DNA from: DASZKW01 sp035552775 | GTDB lineage: Bacteria; Actinomycetota; Acidimicrobiia; Acidimicrobiales; Palsa-688 | Direction: 5' to 3' | DNA length: 64,000 nt | Assembly: GCA_035552775.1 (NCBI GenBank) | Contig: DASZKW010000032.1 | Span: 1-64,000, forward strand | Shown: positions 51,921 to 61,247 of the stretch, piece by piece | Position numbering within the stretch: the first letter of the stretch is position 1 | Layout: the number at the start of each line of letters is the position of its first letter | The notes under the pieces: generated by a model | Databases searched by the model: none | Seen by the model: only the letters and a program-made list of their open reading frames with translations | Told to the model about the DNA's origin: nothing | Made by a program: the position numbers and the translations under genes

Positions 51921-52643
51921 TCAGGTGCGGAGATCGGGCTCCAGGCCGTAGGCCAGGTCCACCTGGCGCAAGACCCAACCGGTGCGCAGCAACCCGTCGA
52001 CCAACAGTGGGTCCAGGTACCCGGGCTCCGGCCGGGCGCCCACCGAGCCGCCAGCCGAGCCAGGGCCGCCCCTTGTTGTGCCGCCGCCGGCGCCGGCCGC
52101 CTTTCGGGCCTCGGTGTGCACGTGGCCGCTGGTGGCCACGACGAACCCGTCCCACGTCGCCGGCGCAACGGCACAGATGACCGGGAACTGGCGTCGCGTC
52201 GCCTTGACCACTCGCGTCAGCAGGTCCTGGGGGAGCCGTCCGTGGCGGTTGAGGGGGGGCAGACTGCCGAGGACCGGGATGTCATCGACGCCGAAGGCGG
52301 CGGGATCGGACTCGACCAGTAGATGGGCCAGGTAACCGCGCACGCCGATCCGGGCGCCGGCCGGCGCGGACATGGCCCCCATGGGCCTTGCCACCCGTTC
52401 GACGTAGGACACGATCAGCGGGCTGGTCAGCTCGCTGAGCGAGATCACGGTGGGTAGGGCCTCGCTGACCCGCCGATCGAGCTCGCCTGCCACCTCGCCA
52501 TCGGCGCCGAGGTCCTTGAGGCGTGACCGCACCGCCTTGGCGTCGACCCGTTCTGGAATGGCACCGAGCGGCCGCCGCCCCAGCCGTTTTCCCAGCCGCT
52601 TTCCCGGCCCCCGCTCCGGCCCCCGCGCCGCCTCGGCGTTCAG
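51921..52643 (-). CDS. Hypothetical protein, probable CTG start
   Basis: A protein of about 240 residues, soluble, with VRSRLKDLGADGEVAGELDR, ALPTVISLSELTSPLIVSYV, RIGVRGYLAHLLVESDPAAF and FPVICAVAPATWDGFVVATS; a Gly-rich linker precedes a short C-terminal domain. I recognise no family. The best start is CTG 52643: it overlaps the Nudix stop as CTGA and has a perfect GGAGG 7 nt upstream (52652-52656). The first conventional start in frame is GTG 52532, with a weak ribosome site and 37 fewer residues. It follows the Nudix gene in one operon. Confidence 0.6.
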   Translation of the reverse strand: MNAEAARGPERGPGKRLGKRLGRRPLGAIPERVDAKAVRSRLKDLGADGEVAGELDRRVSEALPTVISLSELTSPLIVSYVERVARPMGAMSAPAGARIGVRGYLAHLLVESDPAAFGVDDIPVLGSLPPLNRHGRLPQDLLTRVVKATRRQFPVICAVAPATWDGFVVATSGHVHTEARKAAGAGGGTTRGGPGSAGGSVGARPEPGYLDPLLVDGLLRTGWVLRQVDLAYGLEPDLRT

Positions 52644-53335
52644 GACCGCCCCTCCCAGGTCTCTCGCCGGGGAGGGTCGAAGAGCACGTCGACAGGCTCG
52701 CCTCGGATGGCGGCGAACGCCTGGCGCCGCCAGCGCTCCTCTCCCGCAAGGGGTGCGGGCAGCGCCTCCTCGGTGAACCACCCGACGTCGCTGACCTCCA
52801 GCGGATGGGCCTGAAGAGCGCCTCCCACGGCCCGGCAGTGGAACACCACCGAGTAGAACGGCGTCGATCGGGCCCCGAGGCGCAACCCGTCGAGGAAGGC
52901 GATCAGGCGCAGGGGCTGGGCGACAATCCCCGTCTCCTCCTCTACCTCCTTGACCGCCACCTCCGAGGCGGAGTAGCCGATGTCGGCCCAGCCCGTGGGG
53001 TAGAGCCACACACCCGAGTCGGCTCTGCGGATCAGCAGGATCTCACCGTGCTCGTTGCCCACCACTGCCCCCACCGCCACCTTCGGGGTCACGTACCCGG
53101 CCACCCCCTCGCCGACGCTGCGCAGCCAGCCGGTGACGACCTCGGAGGCCACGAACTCGCCGGCGTCCCGGTCGGCCGCGACGCGAATGTCGGCCGCTAC
53201 TTTGAGGACCTCCCCGAAGCGCTCCTTTTCGTAGAGGCTCTCGGTGAAGCCGAGCCCGGTACGGGCGATGCCGGCGAGAGCCTCACTCCAGCGGATCAGG
53301 TCCACTGCACTGACGGCGGCCGAGTCCTCCTCCAT
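52640..53335 (-). CDS. Nudix hydrolase with Nudix_hydro_N domain
   Basis: A 231-residue protein. Residues 10-70 form the helical N-terminal domain of PF12535-type Nudix proteins (LIRWSEALAGIARTGLGFTE). The Nudix fold follows: VGAVVGNEHGEILLIRRAD, YPTGWADIGYSASEVAVKEVEEETG, then FHCRAVGGAL and VSDVGWFTEEALP. In the Nudix box the first Glu (after GX5) is Tyr and the Arg is Lys; the metal-binding EVEEE is intact. It probably cleaves a nucleoside-diphosphate-linked metabolite. It is 13 nt downstream of nothing on its strand; its promoter lies in the short gap beside the flavoprotein gene's 3' end. Confidence 0.85.
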   Translation of the reverse strand: MEEDSAAVSAVDLIRWSEALAGIARTGLGFTESLYEKERFGEVLKVAADIRVAADRDAGEFVASEVVTGWLRSVGEGVAGYVTPKVAVGAVVGNEHGEILLIRRADSGVWLYPTGWADIGYSASEVAVKEVEEETGIVAQPLRLIAFLDGLRLGARSTPFYSVVFHCRAVGGALQAHPLEVSDVGWFTEEALPAPLAGEERWRRQAFAAIRGEPVDVLFDPPRRETWEGRS

Positions 53336-53348
53336 CCCATCCCCGAGG

Positions 53349-54713
53349 CTACCGAAGCTGGCTGAGCGCCTGGCGGGCGGCGACGATCACCGGGTCCCAG
53401 ACGGGCGAGAACGGCGGCGCGTACCCGAGGTCGAGGTGCACCATTTCCTCGGCGGTCATCCCCGCGGCCAGAGCGGTTGCCACAACGTCGATGCGTTTGG
53501 CCGAGCCCGGGCCGCCCACGATCTGGGCGCCGAGCACACGCCCGCTCACCACTTCCGCCAGCAGTTTCACGGTGACGGCGCTCGAGTCGTGCAGGTAGCC
53601 CGCCTGGGTACTGGACTCGATGCGCGCCGCGGTGTACTCGAAGCCGGCCGCTGTCGCCTCCGCTTCGCTCAGCCCGGTACGGGCAACTTCACAAGCGCAG
53701 ATCCGGGTCACGGCGGTGCCTGCCACCCCGGGGAAGGTGGCGTAGCCGCCGGACATGTTGATGCCGGCGACCCTGCCCTGCTTGTTGGCGTGGGTACCGA
53801 GGGGCACGTGCACCGCTGTCCCCGACACGATGTGGCGGGACTCGCAGCAGTCCCCCGCCGCGTACACGCCATCGGCCGAGGTGCGCTGGCGCCGGTCTAC
53901 CACGAGCCCGCCGGTGGGACCGGTGGCCAACCCGGCGGACTGGGCCAAGCCGGTATCGGGAGCCACGCCCGTGCCGAGCACCACCAGGTCGGCGGCGATC
54001 TCGGCCCCGCTCGTGGTGACCATCCCGTCCTCGATCGCCTCCAGGCGCTCGCCGAGCCGCACGGTGATCCCCTCGGATCGCATCGCGCGGCTGACCATGG
54101 CCCCCATGTCAGGGTCGAGGCTGGACATCACCTCCGGGCCCTGTTCGACGACGACGACGCTCGCCCCACGGTCCCTGAACGCCTCGGCCAGCTCCAGCCC
54201 GATGTAGCCGCTGCCCACCACGCACACGTGGGCAGGGCGGCGCGAGGCGGCCTCGTCCAACAGGTTGGCGGCGTCGCCCAGAGTCTGGACCCCGAGCACG
54301 TGGGGTCCGTCGATGCCGGGCACGTCGGGGCGGCGAGGCGTGGCCCCGGTGGCAACGTGCAGCAGATCGAAACCCAGCTTGAAGGTCCGGTCGTGGGTCC
54401 GGTTGTGCACCTCGACGGTGCGGGCGTCGAGGTCGACAGCCGTCGCCTCGTGCTCGATGCGCACGTCGATACGCATGGCCCGGAACTGCTCGGGCGTCCG
54501 CACCACCAGCTCTTCGATGCGGTCCACCCCGCCGCCGACGAGGTAGGGGATCCCGCACGCCGAGTAGCTCGTCCAGCGCCCCATCTCCAGGGCGACGATC
54601 TCGAGGTCTCCCTGGCGGCGGCGGGCCTGGGCGGCGGCGGCCATCCCTCCCGCGTCGCCACCGATGACCACTAATCGTTCGCCCACGCCGGGCGAGCCTA
54701 CGGTGTGCGGCAT
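53349..54713 (-). CDS. FAD-dependent pyridine-nucleotide disulfide oxidoreductase (CoA-disulfide-reductase-like)
   Basis: A 454-residue flavoprotein. It has RLVVIGGDAGGMAAAAQARR for FAD, a single active-site Cys in SYSACGIPYLVGG (about residue 44), the NAD(P)H loop VCVVGSGYIGLELAEAF, GVYAAGDCCESRHIV for FAD, and the C-terminal dimerisation domain. That is the layout of CoA-disulfide reductase and NADH oxidase/peroxidase relatives, which work with one Cys rather than a CXXXXC pair. It probably reduces a low-molecular-weight disulfide or a persulfide. Start at ATG 54713 or 54716 next to the divergent small-protein gene. Confidence 0.87.
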   Translation of the reverse strand: MPHTVGSPGVGERLVVIGGDAGGMAAAAQARRRQGDLEIVALEMGRWTSYSACGIPYLVGGGVDRIEELVVRTPEQFRAMRIDVRIEHEATAVDLDARTVEVHNRTHDRTFKLGFDLLHVATGATPRRPDVPGIDGPHVLGVQTLGDAANLLDEAASRRPAHVCVVGSGYIGLELAEAFRDRGASVVVVEQGPEVMSSLDPDMGAMVSRAMRSEGITVRLGERLEAIEDGMVTTSGAEIAADLVVLGTGVAPDTGLAQSAGLATGPTGGLVVDRRQRTSADGVYAAGDCCESRHIVSGTAVHVPLGTHANKQGRVAGINMSGGYATFPGVAGTAVTRICACEVARTGLSEAEATAAGFEYTAARIESSTQAGYLHDSSAVTVKLLAEVVSGRVLGAQIVGGPGSAKRIDVVATALAAGMTAEEMVHLDLGYAPPFSPVWDPVIVAARQALSQLR

Positions 54714-54722
54714 CATGGGTGC

Positions 54723-54992
54723 ATGGCCGTACGCGATGACTGCCGTCATTACCTCCTGCGCACCACCCCGAGTGGTGAGGCGATGCAGCGATGCCGGGTG
54801 GGGGCCAATGAGGAGTCGCCGTTCGCGTGTGCGGAGGGATGCTTGTTCTTCGAGCCCAAGACGGTGAGCGGGGCCGGGTGGGCACAGGCTCCGGCCCAGC
54901 CGATGAGCAACACCGGCCGCGGCCTGATCGGTTTGCCCAACCCGCCGGCCAAGGGGAGGAAGGGCAGGGGAAAGGGCAAGCGGAACCGCTAG
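54723..54992 (+). CDS. Small Cys-rich conserved hypothetical protein
   Basis: An 89-residue protein with four Cys in the pattern DDCRHY, MQRCRVG and FACAEGCLFFE, the spacing of a small zinc or iron site, followed by a Gly/Lys/Arg-rich C-terminal tail (KGRKGRGKGKRNR) that may bind nucleic acid. The start is the ATG at 54723, 9 nt from the divergent flavoprotein start. It overlaps the next convergent gene by 4 bp. No function recognised. Confidence 0.6.
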   Translation: MAVRDDCRHYLLRTTPSGEAMQRCRVGANEESPFACAEGCLFFEPKTVSGAGWAQAPAQPMSNTGRGLIGLPNPPAKGRKGRGKGKRNR

Positions 54993-55360
54993 CCGGGCGC
55001 CGCGCTGCCCTCACCCGGGCCGGGCTGGCGCCGGAGGCCTGGGGCAGCGAGGACTTCAGCAAGGTTCCCGAAGAACGCGGAGCGGGCCAGGACCCTCCCG
55101 CAACCGGCCCTCTTCGCGCTGCGCAGCAACTCGGCGTCGACGTGGCTGGCGAAACCCACCGTGGGCGCGCCCGCCAGGTCGGCCAGGGCGTCGAGGACCC
55201 CCGGGCGCCCGAGATCGATCACCACGACGTCGGCCCCCTCGGCCGCCGGCGCCAGCGCCGCCGGGTCGGTGACCATCTCGATCTCGGCGCCGAGAGCTCC
55301 GCCCGCCGCCGTCACCTTGGAGCGGTCCATCAGGTCCGGGACGTACGCGACGATTCTCAC
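54989..55360 (-). CDS. Receiver-like small protein of unknown function
   Basis: A 123-residue protein with alternating strands and helices like a CheY or Rossmann half: RIVAYVPDLMDRSKVTAAG, ADVVVIDLGRPGVLDAL, TVGFASHVDAELLRSAKRAG and RVLARSAFFGNLAEVL. The D of the central strand (VIDLG) sits where receiver domains are phosphorylated, but the acidic pocket after the first strand is not obvious. The GTG at 55360 overlaps the previous stop as GTGA. Not assigned to a family. Confidence 0.6.
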   Translation of the reverse strand: MRIVAYVPDLMDRSKVTAAGGALGAEIEMVTDPAALAPAAEGADVVVIDLGRPGVLDALADLAGAPTVGFASHVDAELLRSAKRAGCGRVLARSAFFGNLAEVLAAPGLRRQPGPGEGSAAPG

Positions 55361-55875
55361 TGCGCGGATCCTCCCGCCTGAGCTGGGTTGTTGTGCCGGC
55401 GCTTGTGCTCGAACGCCTTGGCTGCTCCCCACGCCAGCGCCGGTCCGGTGAGGGCTGGGTCGACGTCGGCCCACGACGCCGGGGACAGGTCGTACGCGTC
55501 GGCGGGAAACGCATCGGTGACGAAGCGGTCGCGCTGCGCCGGGGGCGCACCGGCGGCGGCGAGCACGGCCGTCGGGTAGGCCACAGCGGCGCGCACAAGC
55601 GACAGGGGAGTTGTCCGCTGTTCGTCGACATCGGCGTCCAGGAGGGCGCGGACCTGAGCACCGACATCCTGGGCGGCCCGCCGGCCGGCGGCGGCGGCGG
55701 CGGCGGCGACCTCGTCGGGGATCTCACCGCGCCACGCCATCATCGTTTCACGCACGCAGCGCTGCACCCAGGTGGGAAGGGCCTCATCGATGCCTTCGGC
55801 CAGCGCCTGGGAATAGGGGTCCACGGATACCCATGCTGGTCCCTGGTGGGCCGAAACGGCCACTCCGACGCCCAT
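55357..55875 (-). CDS. Hypothetical helical protein
   Basis: A 172-residue, helix-rich protein: PYSQALAEGIDEALPTWVQR, CVRETMMAWRGEIPDEV, an Ala run, PTAVLAAAGAPPAQRDRFV and DAFPADAYDLSPASWADVDP, ending in a basic KAFEHKRRHNN. The start is uncertain between ATG 55875 and GTG 55824; neither has a good ribosome site. It is coupled to the receiver-like gene (GTGA) and divergent from the DUF3817 gene 63 nt away. I recognise no family. Confidence 0.6.
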   Translation of the reverse strand: MGVGVAVSAHQGPAWVSVDPYSQALAEGIDEALPTWVQRCVRETMMAWRGEIPDEVAAAAAAAGRRAAQDVGAQVRALLDADVDEQRTTPLSLVRAAVAYPTAVLAAAGAPPAQRDRFVTDAFPADAYDLSPASWADVDPALTGPALAWGAAKAFEHKRRHNNPAQAGGSAQ

Positions 55876-55938
55876 TCGGGCGGCGGGCGGCGCGGCGGTG
55901 ACGGGCGGGTCGAGGTCGAGCCCGGGTACGCTCGGTTG

Positions 55939-56325
55939 GTGAGTCAGGACCTCGCGGCCGGGCCGATCACGGCGACGACTCCGGTCACCGCAGGGCTGAC
56001 CGTGCGCTTCCTGCGCAGGCTGGCGGTGGCGGAGGCGCTGGCATTCCTGACCCTGCTCACTATCGCCGTCATCCACTCGACGACCGGTGGGGCCGGCACT
56101 GCGCTCTTCGTCATCGGCAACGTGCACGGGGCGGTGTTCACCACCTACCTGGTGTCGATCTTCGTGTTCCACCGCAAGCTGGATTGGGGACCGCTCACCC
56201 TGCTGCTCGTGCTCATCGCCGGGTTCATTCCCGGTGGAGGGATCATGGCGGAGCGCTGGGCCCTGGCCGACAGCCACGTGCGACCCCCGAAGCAGAAGAA
56301 GCAGCGCCGTCAGCCCAAGTCGTAG
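55939..56325 (+). CDS. DUF3817-family membrane protein
   Basis: A 128-residue protein with three membrane helices: LAVAEALAFLTLLTIAVIHS, FVIGNVHGAVFTTYLVSIFV (with the HG pair typical of DUF3817) and WGPLTLLLVLIAGFIPGGG. It closes with a basic, Lys/Arg-rich cytoplasmic tail. DUF3817 proteins are small integral-membrane proteins of unknown role found across actinobacteria. The GTG start is at a typical position before the first helix. Confidence 0.8.
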   Translation: MSQDLAAGPITATTPVTAGLTVRFLRRLAVAEALAFLTLLTIAVIHSTTGGAGTALFVIGNVHGAVFTTYLVSIFVFHRKLDWGPLTLLLVLIAGFIPGGGIMAERWALADSHVRPPKQKKQRRQPKS

Positions 56326-56351
56326 CCGCGGCCCCGCCCGAAGGGTCCTGC

Positions 56352-56591
56352 TCAGCTCTCGAGGAGGTCTCCGAGGCGGTCGACCTGGACCCCAGAGGAG
56401 GCCAGCCAACTGAGCGCGGCGTCCACCTGGGCGTCCTCGCCGCCCAACTCGCAGATGATCCAACCCATGTGTTCCTCCACGCTGGCCCGGCGGATGTTGG
56501 GCGTCACGTCGAACTCGCGCACCAGGCGGGCGATGACCGGCTGGCGCACGAGGTCCTCGGGGAAGGTGAGGCGTACCCTGACGTCGGTCAT
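56352..56591 (-). CDS. NIL-domain protein
   Basis: A 79-residue protein that is one NIL domain, a ferredoxin-like fold otherwise seen at the C-terminus of methionine ABC transporter ATPases: VRVRLTFPEDLVRQPVIARL, VTPNIRRASVEEHMGWIICE and LGGEDAQVDAALSWLASSGV. Stand-alone forms are often found in sulfur-metabolism operons. Its ATG overlaps the LarE stop as ATGA (56588-56591), which supports a shared role in sulfur handling. Confidence 0.82.
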   Translation of the reverse strand: MTDVRVRLTFPEDLVRQPVIARLVREFDVTPNIRRASVEEHMGWIICELGGEDAQVDAALSWLASSGVQVDRLGDLLES

Positions 56592-57412
56592 GAAGCCAGC
56601 GCCGCGTTGAGGTTGCCGGAGCGGAATCCCTCCAGGTCCAGCGTCACGTACCGGTAGCCGGCGGCGCGCACGACGGCGACCACCTCTCCACGCCGCTCGA
56701 CCGCGCCGAGCAGGTCGGCAGGGTCGAGTTCCACCCGGGCGAGGTCGCCGTAATGGCGAACCCGGAGCTGGGCGAATCCGAGTTTCCGCAAACCCTCCTC
56801 AGCCACCGCGACCCGGCCGAGCGTGCCCAAAGTGACCGGCGTTCCGTAGGGGACCCGGGAAGCCAAGCAGGCGGCCGCAGGCTTGTCCCACACGTCGAGG
56901 CCGAGGCGGCGTGCCGTGGCACGTACGTCGGCCTTGGTGAAGCCGGCGTCGACGAGCGGGAACACCGCACCCCTCTCACTGGCCGCCCGCTGACCGGGGC
57001 GGTGCTCGCCGAGGTCGTCGAGGTTGACCCCGAGGGCGATCACCGCGCCGGGCTGCCCGGTCTCGGCGAAGGCAGCAGCGCCGGGCGCGGCAAGGGGGGC
57101 CAGGCGCTCCATCAGCTCGGTCTTGCAGTGGTAGCAGCGGTCGGCGCCGTTGGCCACGTACTCCGGGCGGGCGCCCTCGTCGGTTGTGACGGGGACCCAG
57201 CGCAGTCCCCAGCGCCCGGCCAGCTCCCGGCAGGCGTCGAGCTCGGAGGGCGCCAGAGACGCCGACACGGCGGTGGCCGCCACCACCCGGCCGGCACCGA
57301 GGGTGTCGTGGGCGACCCACGCCAGCAGGGAAGAGTCGACGCCGCCGCTGAACGCCACGACCACACGGTCGAAGGTGCCCAGGCGCCGGCGCAGCAGGCC
57401 CAGGTCACCCAT
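56588..57412 (-). CDS. larE: LarE-type ATP-dependent sulfurtransferase
   Basis: A 274-residue PP-loop enzyme. VVVAFSGGVDSSLLAWVAHD is the ATP pyrophosphatase loop, DRCYHCKTEL a CxxC, GVNLDDLGEHRPGQRAASER and the C-terminal DKPAAACLASRVPYGT complete the LarE pattern. In lactate-racemase biogenesis LarE adenylates and then sulfurises the pyridinium carboxylate, giving up its own Cys sulfur or using a cluster. The Cys in KPAAACLAS is at the place of the sacrificial cysteine, so the sacrificial mechanism is plausible. No larB, larC or larA is nearby. It overlaps the AlaX-type gene by 8 nt and the NIL gene by 4. Confidence 0.87.
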   Translation of the reverse strand: MGDLGLLRRRLGTFDRVVVAFSGGVDSSLLAWVAHDTLGAGRVVAATAVSASLAPSELDACRELAGRWGLRWVPVTTDEGARPEYVANGADRCYHCKTELMERLAPLAAPGAAAFAETGQPGAVIALGVNLDDLGEHRPGQRAASERGAVFPLVDAGFTKADVRATARRLGLDVWDKPAAACLASRVPYGTPVTLGTLGRVAVAEEGLRKLGFAQLRVRHYGDLARVELDPADLLGAVERRGEVVAVVRAAGYRYVTLDLEGFRSGNLNAALAS

Positions 57413-58118
57413 CGAGCACCTCGAGGCGGATTCTTTTGTTTCCCTTTCCTTTGGACTCCGTCTTGACCACCCGGATACGACCGACCTCGTCGGTGGAGCG
57501 CACGTGGGTGCCGCCGTCGGCCTGCTTGTCCAATCCGACGATGTCGACCACGCGGATCTCTGCCACCGATGACGGGATGAGGTTGACCTTGGTGCGGATC
57601 AGGTCCTTGTCCACCAGGGCCGTCCCCCGGGGGAGGAACGCCACCTCGACAGGGCGGGCAGCGGCCAACTCGGCGTTGACCAACTCCTCCACCTTGGCTC
57701 CGAAACCTTCCGGGAGGGGGTCGAACTCGAAATCCATCCGGGCCGCCAGGGGCTCCATGTTGCCCCCGGTGACCGGCGTGGCCCACTCGTTCCAGATCAC
57801 CCCGCACAGCACGTGCAATGCGGTGTGGGTACGCATCAGGGCGTAGCGGCGCCCCCAGTCGATCTCGCCGGCCACCGCGGTCCCGGGCTCGGGCACCGGC
57901 GATCCGGAGGGCGCAAGAGTGTGCCACACCTCGTCGCCCTCCTTGCGCACGCTTACGACGGGCATGCCTGCCAGTGTGCCGGTGTCGTGGGGCTGGCCGC
58001 CACCGGTGGGGTAGAACGCCGTGCGGTCCAGAGTCACCCGGTCACCCTGGACGGCGACCACGGCGGCGTCGAAGGCCCTCATGTAAGCGTCGCGCAGGTA
58101 CAGCAGGTCGGCAGCCAT
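57405..58118 (-). CDS. Alanyl-tRNA editing protein (AlaX-type)
   Basis: A 237-residue free-standing editing domain that hydrolyses mischarged Ser- or Gly-tRNA(Ala). It has AFYPTGGGQPHDTGTL, the zinc motif MRTHTALHVLCGV (HxxxH) and VDIVGLDKQADGGTHVRSTD, followed by VGRIRVVKTESKGKGNKRIR. In classic AlaX the last zinc ligands are C...H; here the Cys position is Asp (QADGGTH), seen in one branch of the family. The order AlaX, LarE, NIL on the minus strand is one operon. Confidence 0.88.
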   Translation of the reverse strand: MAADLLYLRDAYMRAFDAAVVAVQGDRVTLDRTAFYPTGGGQPHDTGTLAGMPVVSVRKEGDEVWHTLAPSGSPVPEPGTAVAGEIDWGRRYALMRTHTALHVLCGVIWNEWATPVTGGNMEPLAARMDFEFDPLPEGFGAKVEELVNAELAAARPVEVAFLPRGTALVDKDLIRTKVNLIPSSVAEIRVVDIVGLDKQADGGTHVRSTDEVGRIRVVKTESKGKGNKRIRLEVLDG

Positions 58119-58156
58119 TGGTGGTTATTGTCGCAGGCCCGGCGTAGCCTTGAGAG

Positions 58157-58473
58157 ATGCGCACCGTCGTCCTCGGGGAAAGGCCGGAAGAGCTCGACGA
58201 ACTGATCGGCCGCCGCCAACCAGCAGATCGCGGTGCTGCTCGACGGACCGGCCCGGGCCGCCGGCCTGATCGCCACCGGCGCGTTCAACCTGGGCGAGCC
58301 CCACAACTTCAGGGTGCCCGACCGGGCGCTGCACCGCACCCGGCCCTCGGCGGTGTGGGTCCCCACCGCGGCGATCGTTGTGGAAATCGCGTCGCCCGGT
58401 GACCGCCAGCGCCGTCATCGAGATGGACCCTGCCGAGTTGAGCGCCGGCATCGGCTGGCCCCCCGTCGCATGA
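58157..58473 (+). pseudogene. Decayed Uma2-family gene with two internal deletions and frameshifts
   Basis: Three short segments line up in order with the Uma2 fold, each in a different frame: an N-terminal piece MRTVVLGERPEELDELIGRR (58157-58216); a central piece with QQIAVLLDGPARAAGLIATG, FNLGEPHNFRVPDRALH and VWVPTAAIVVEI (about 58215-58400); and a C-terminal piece IEMDPAELSAGIGWPPVA ending at a TGA at 58471-58473. About 25 and 60 residues appear missing at the two joints compared with a usual about 190-residue Uma2 protein. No single frame spans it. An intact relative is at 34885-35517. Confidence 0.75.
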
Positions 58474-58493
58474 GCCTCGGCCGCCCGGGCGCG

Positions 58494-58527
58494 AAAAAGG
58501 GGGCGACCCGCGGGCCGCCCCCTTTTC
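58494..58527 (-). terminator. Rho-independent terminator of groEL
   Basis: Read on the minus strand: a GGGGGCG / CGCCCCC stem with a GC-rich loop and a following T5, about 16 nt after the groEL stop. The forward strand also has AAAA before and TTTT after the stem, so it may work both ways. Confidence 0.85.
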
Positions 58528-58542
58528 ACCTACTCCTGCTGC

Positions 58543-60165
<1,623 letters not shown>

Positions 60166-60219
60166 CGGGCTGTCATTCCCTCCATTGGGGACCGGGCCCT
60201 CCGTCGGGGGGCCGAGCTG

Positions 60220-60246
60220 TTAGCACTCTCATGTGTCGAGTGCTAA
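60220..60246 (-). promoter_or_regulatory. CIRCE operator (HrcA binding site)
   Basis: TTAGCACTC at 60220-60228, a 9-nt spacer, and GAGTGCTAA at 60238-60246: an exact match of the CIRCE consensus. It lies 55 nt upstream of the groEL start, so groEL should be repressed by HrcA and induced by heat. Confidence 0.95.
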
Positions 60247-60248
60247 CA

Positions 60249-60276
60249 GTAGACCGCATCTGGGGCGCTAGCGCAA
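60249..60276 (-). promoter_or_regulatory. Candidate groEL promoter
   Basis: On the minus strand TTGCGC (60271-60276) and TCTACT (60249-60254) with a 16-nt spacer, directly upstream of CIRCE. It overlaps the 3' end of the AbiEi/DUF559-type gene. Weak match to the vegetative consensus, but the position relative to CIRCE is right. Confidence 0.45.
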
Positions 60277-61194
60277 CCCGTCCCTCTGCGAAACCGCCCG
60301 ACCAAGCCGCGAGACCAGCTTCTCCGCAGTCCACGAAGCGGTGATCTGGAGGAGGAGCCAGTTTTCGAGGGCCAGGTCCGAGGCACGCGCTCGGTCACCG
60401 TGAAAGCGCCTGAGGTCGCGGTGGAACTCGGCGCTGTCGTACTCCATGGCGATGCGCCAGCGTGGGTAGGCGAAGTCGAGCTCGCACCAGCGGTCGCCGA
60501 CCCACACGGGGTGGTGGCGTACCGGCAGTGGCAGGCCCGCCCCGGCAATGGTGTCCCAAACCCAGTCCTCAGCCGTTGAGGCACCCCGGCCGGCGTCGGC
60601 GTGCCGTGCATCGATCAACGCGGACATCACACCGAGACGGTGGCGGCCGAGTGCGCCAGCCCCGCTCAGCCGGCGCTCCAGCGCCTCGAGGGTCAGCAGG
60701 CGCCGGCGAATGAGGTCGTCGGCTACCCGACCGACCAGAGCAGGACCCACCAGTCGAGAAAGGTCGATGACCGTGCGGGCGGCGCTGGTCACCGAAATGC
60801 CGTAACGCTCGTCGATGTCGGCCGCCGGCAGCACCACCCTCGCCACCTGGCACCCGTCGGCCCTGACGTTACGACTTTTGGGCACGGCCACCGCAACAGG
60901 TGGCGGTGCGATGTGCTCGGCGCCCCAAAGGTGAGCGGCCGCGAGGCCCCAAACGGCAACGGGAGGGCCGATGGCCAGCACGGGCCCAAGCGCCCGCTGG
61001 CGCCATGACGACGGGACAGCGGAGAAGCGGTACACACCGCGCCAGTGGCGGACGAGGATGTTTTGGGCGGCGCGCCGGGCGAGCTGGCCGGCGCTGAGGT
61101 ATTCCAGCGCCTGATGTCGCGACACCAGGCCGAACTGCCGCTCGCCGAGTTTCGCCAAACCAGGGGGGACAAGGACCACAGTGCATTTCAGCAC
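60268..61194 (-). CDS. AbiEi-like winged-helix plus DUF559/Vsr-like nuclease-fold protein
   Basis: A 308-residue protein. The N-terminal about 50 residues (GERQFGLVSRHQALEYLSAG, RHWRGVYRF) match the helix-turn-helix of AbiEi-type antitoxins. The C-terminal about 80 residues have WCELDFAYPRWRIAMEYDSA and RFHGDRARASDLALENWLLL, with E-x-D and E-Y-D in the arrangement of DUF559/Vsr-like restriction-fold domains. These two-domain proteins are numerous in actinobacteria; an orphan regulator or defence-linked role is suspected but not proven. No AbiEii toxin lies beside it. Its ATG is at 61194; a 172-bp gap with the palindromic copy B lies upstream. Confidence 0.75.
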   Translation of the reverse strand: MLKCTVVLVPPGLAKLGERQFGLVSRHQALEYLSAGQLARRAAQNILVRHWRGVYRFSAVPSSWRQRALGPVLAIGPPVAVWGLAAAHLWGAEHIAPPPVAVAVPKSRNVRADGCQVARVVLPAADIDERYGISVTSAARTVIDLSRLVGPALVGRVADDLIRRRLLTLEALERRLSGAGALGRHRLGVMSALIDARHADAGRGASTAEDWVWDTIAGAGLPLPVRHHPVWVGDRWCELDFAYPRWRIAMEYDSAEFHRDLRRFHGDRARASDLALENWLLLQITASWTAEKLVSRLGRAVSQRDGLR

Positions 61195-61247
61195 GTCTCA
61201 TACTGAGCTGGCAAGCTAGTCGGCCTTGCGACGGCCCCCTGGGCCAT

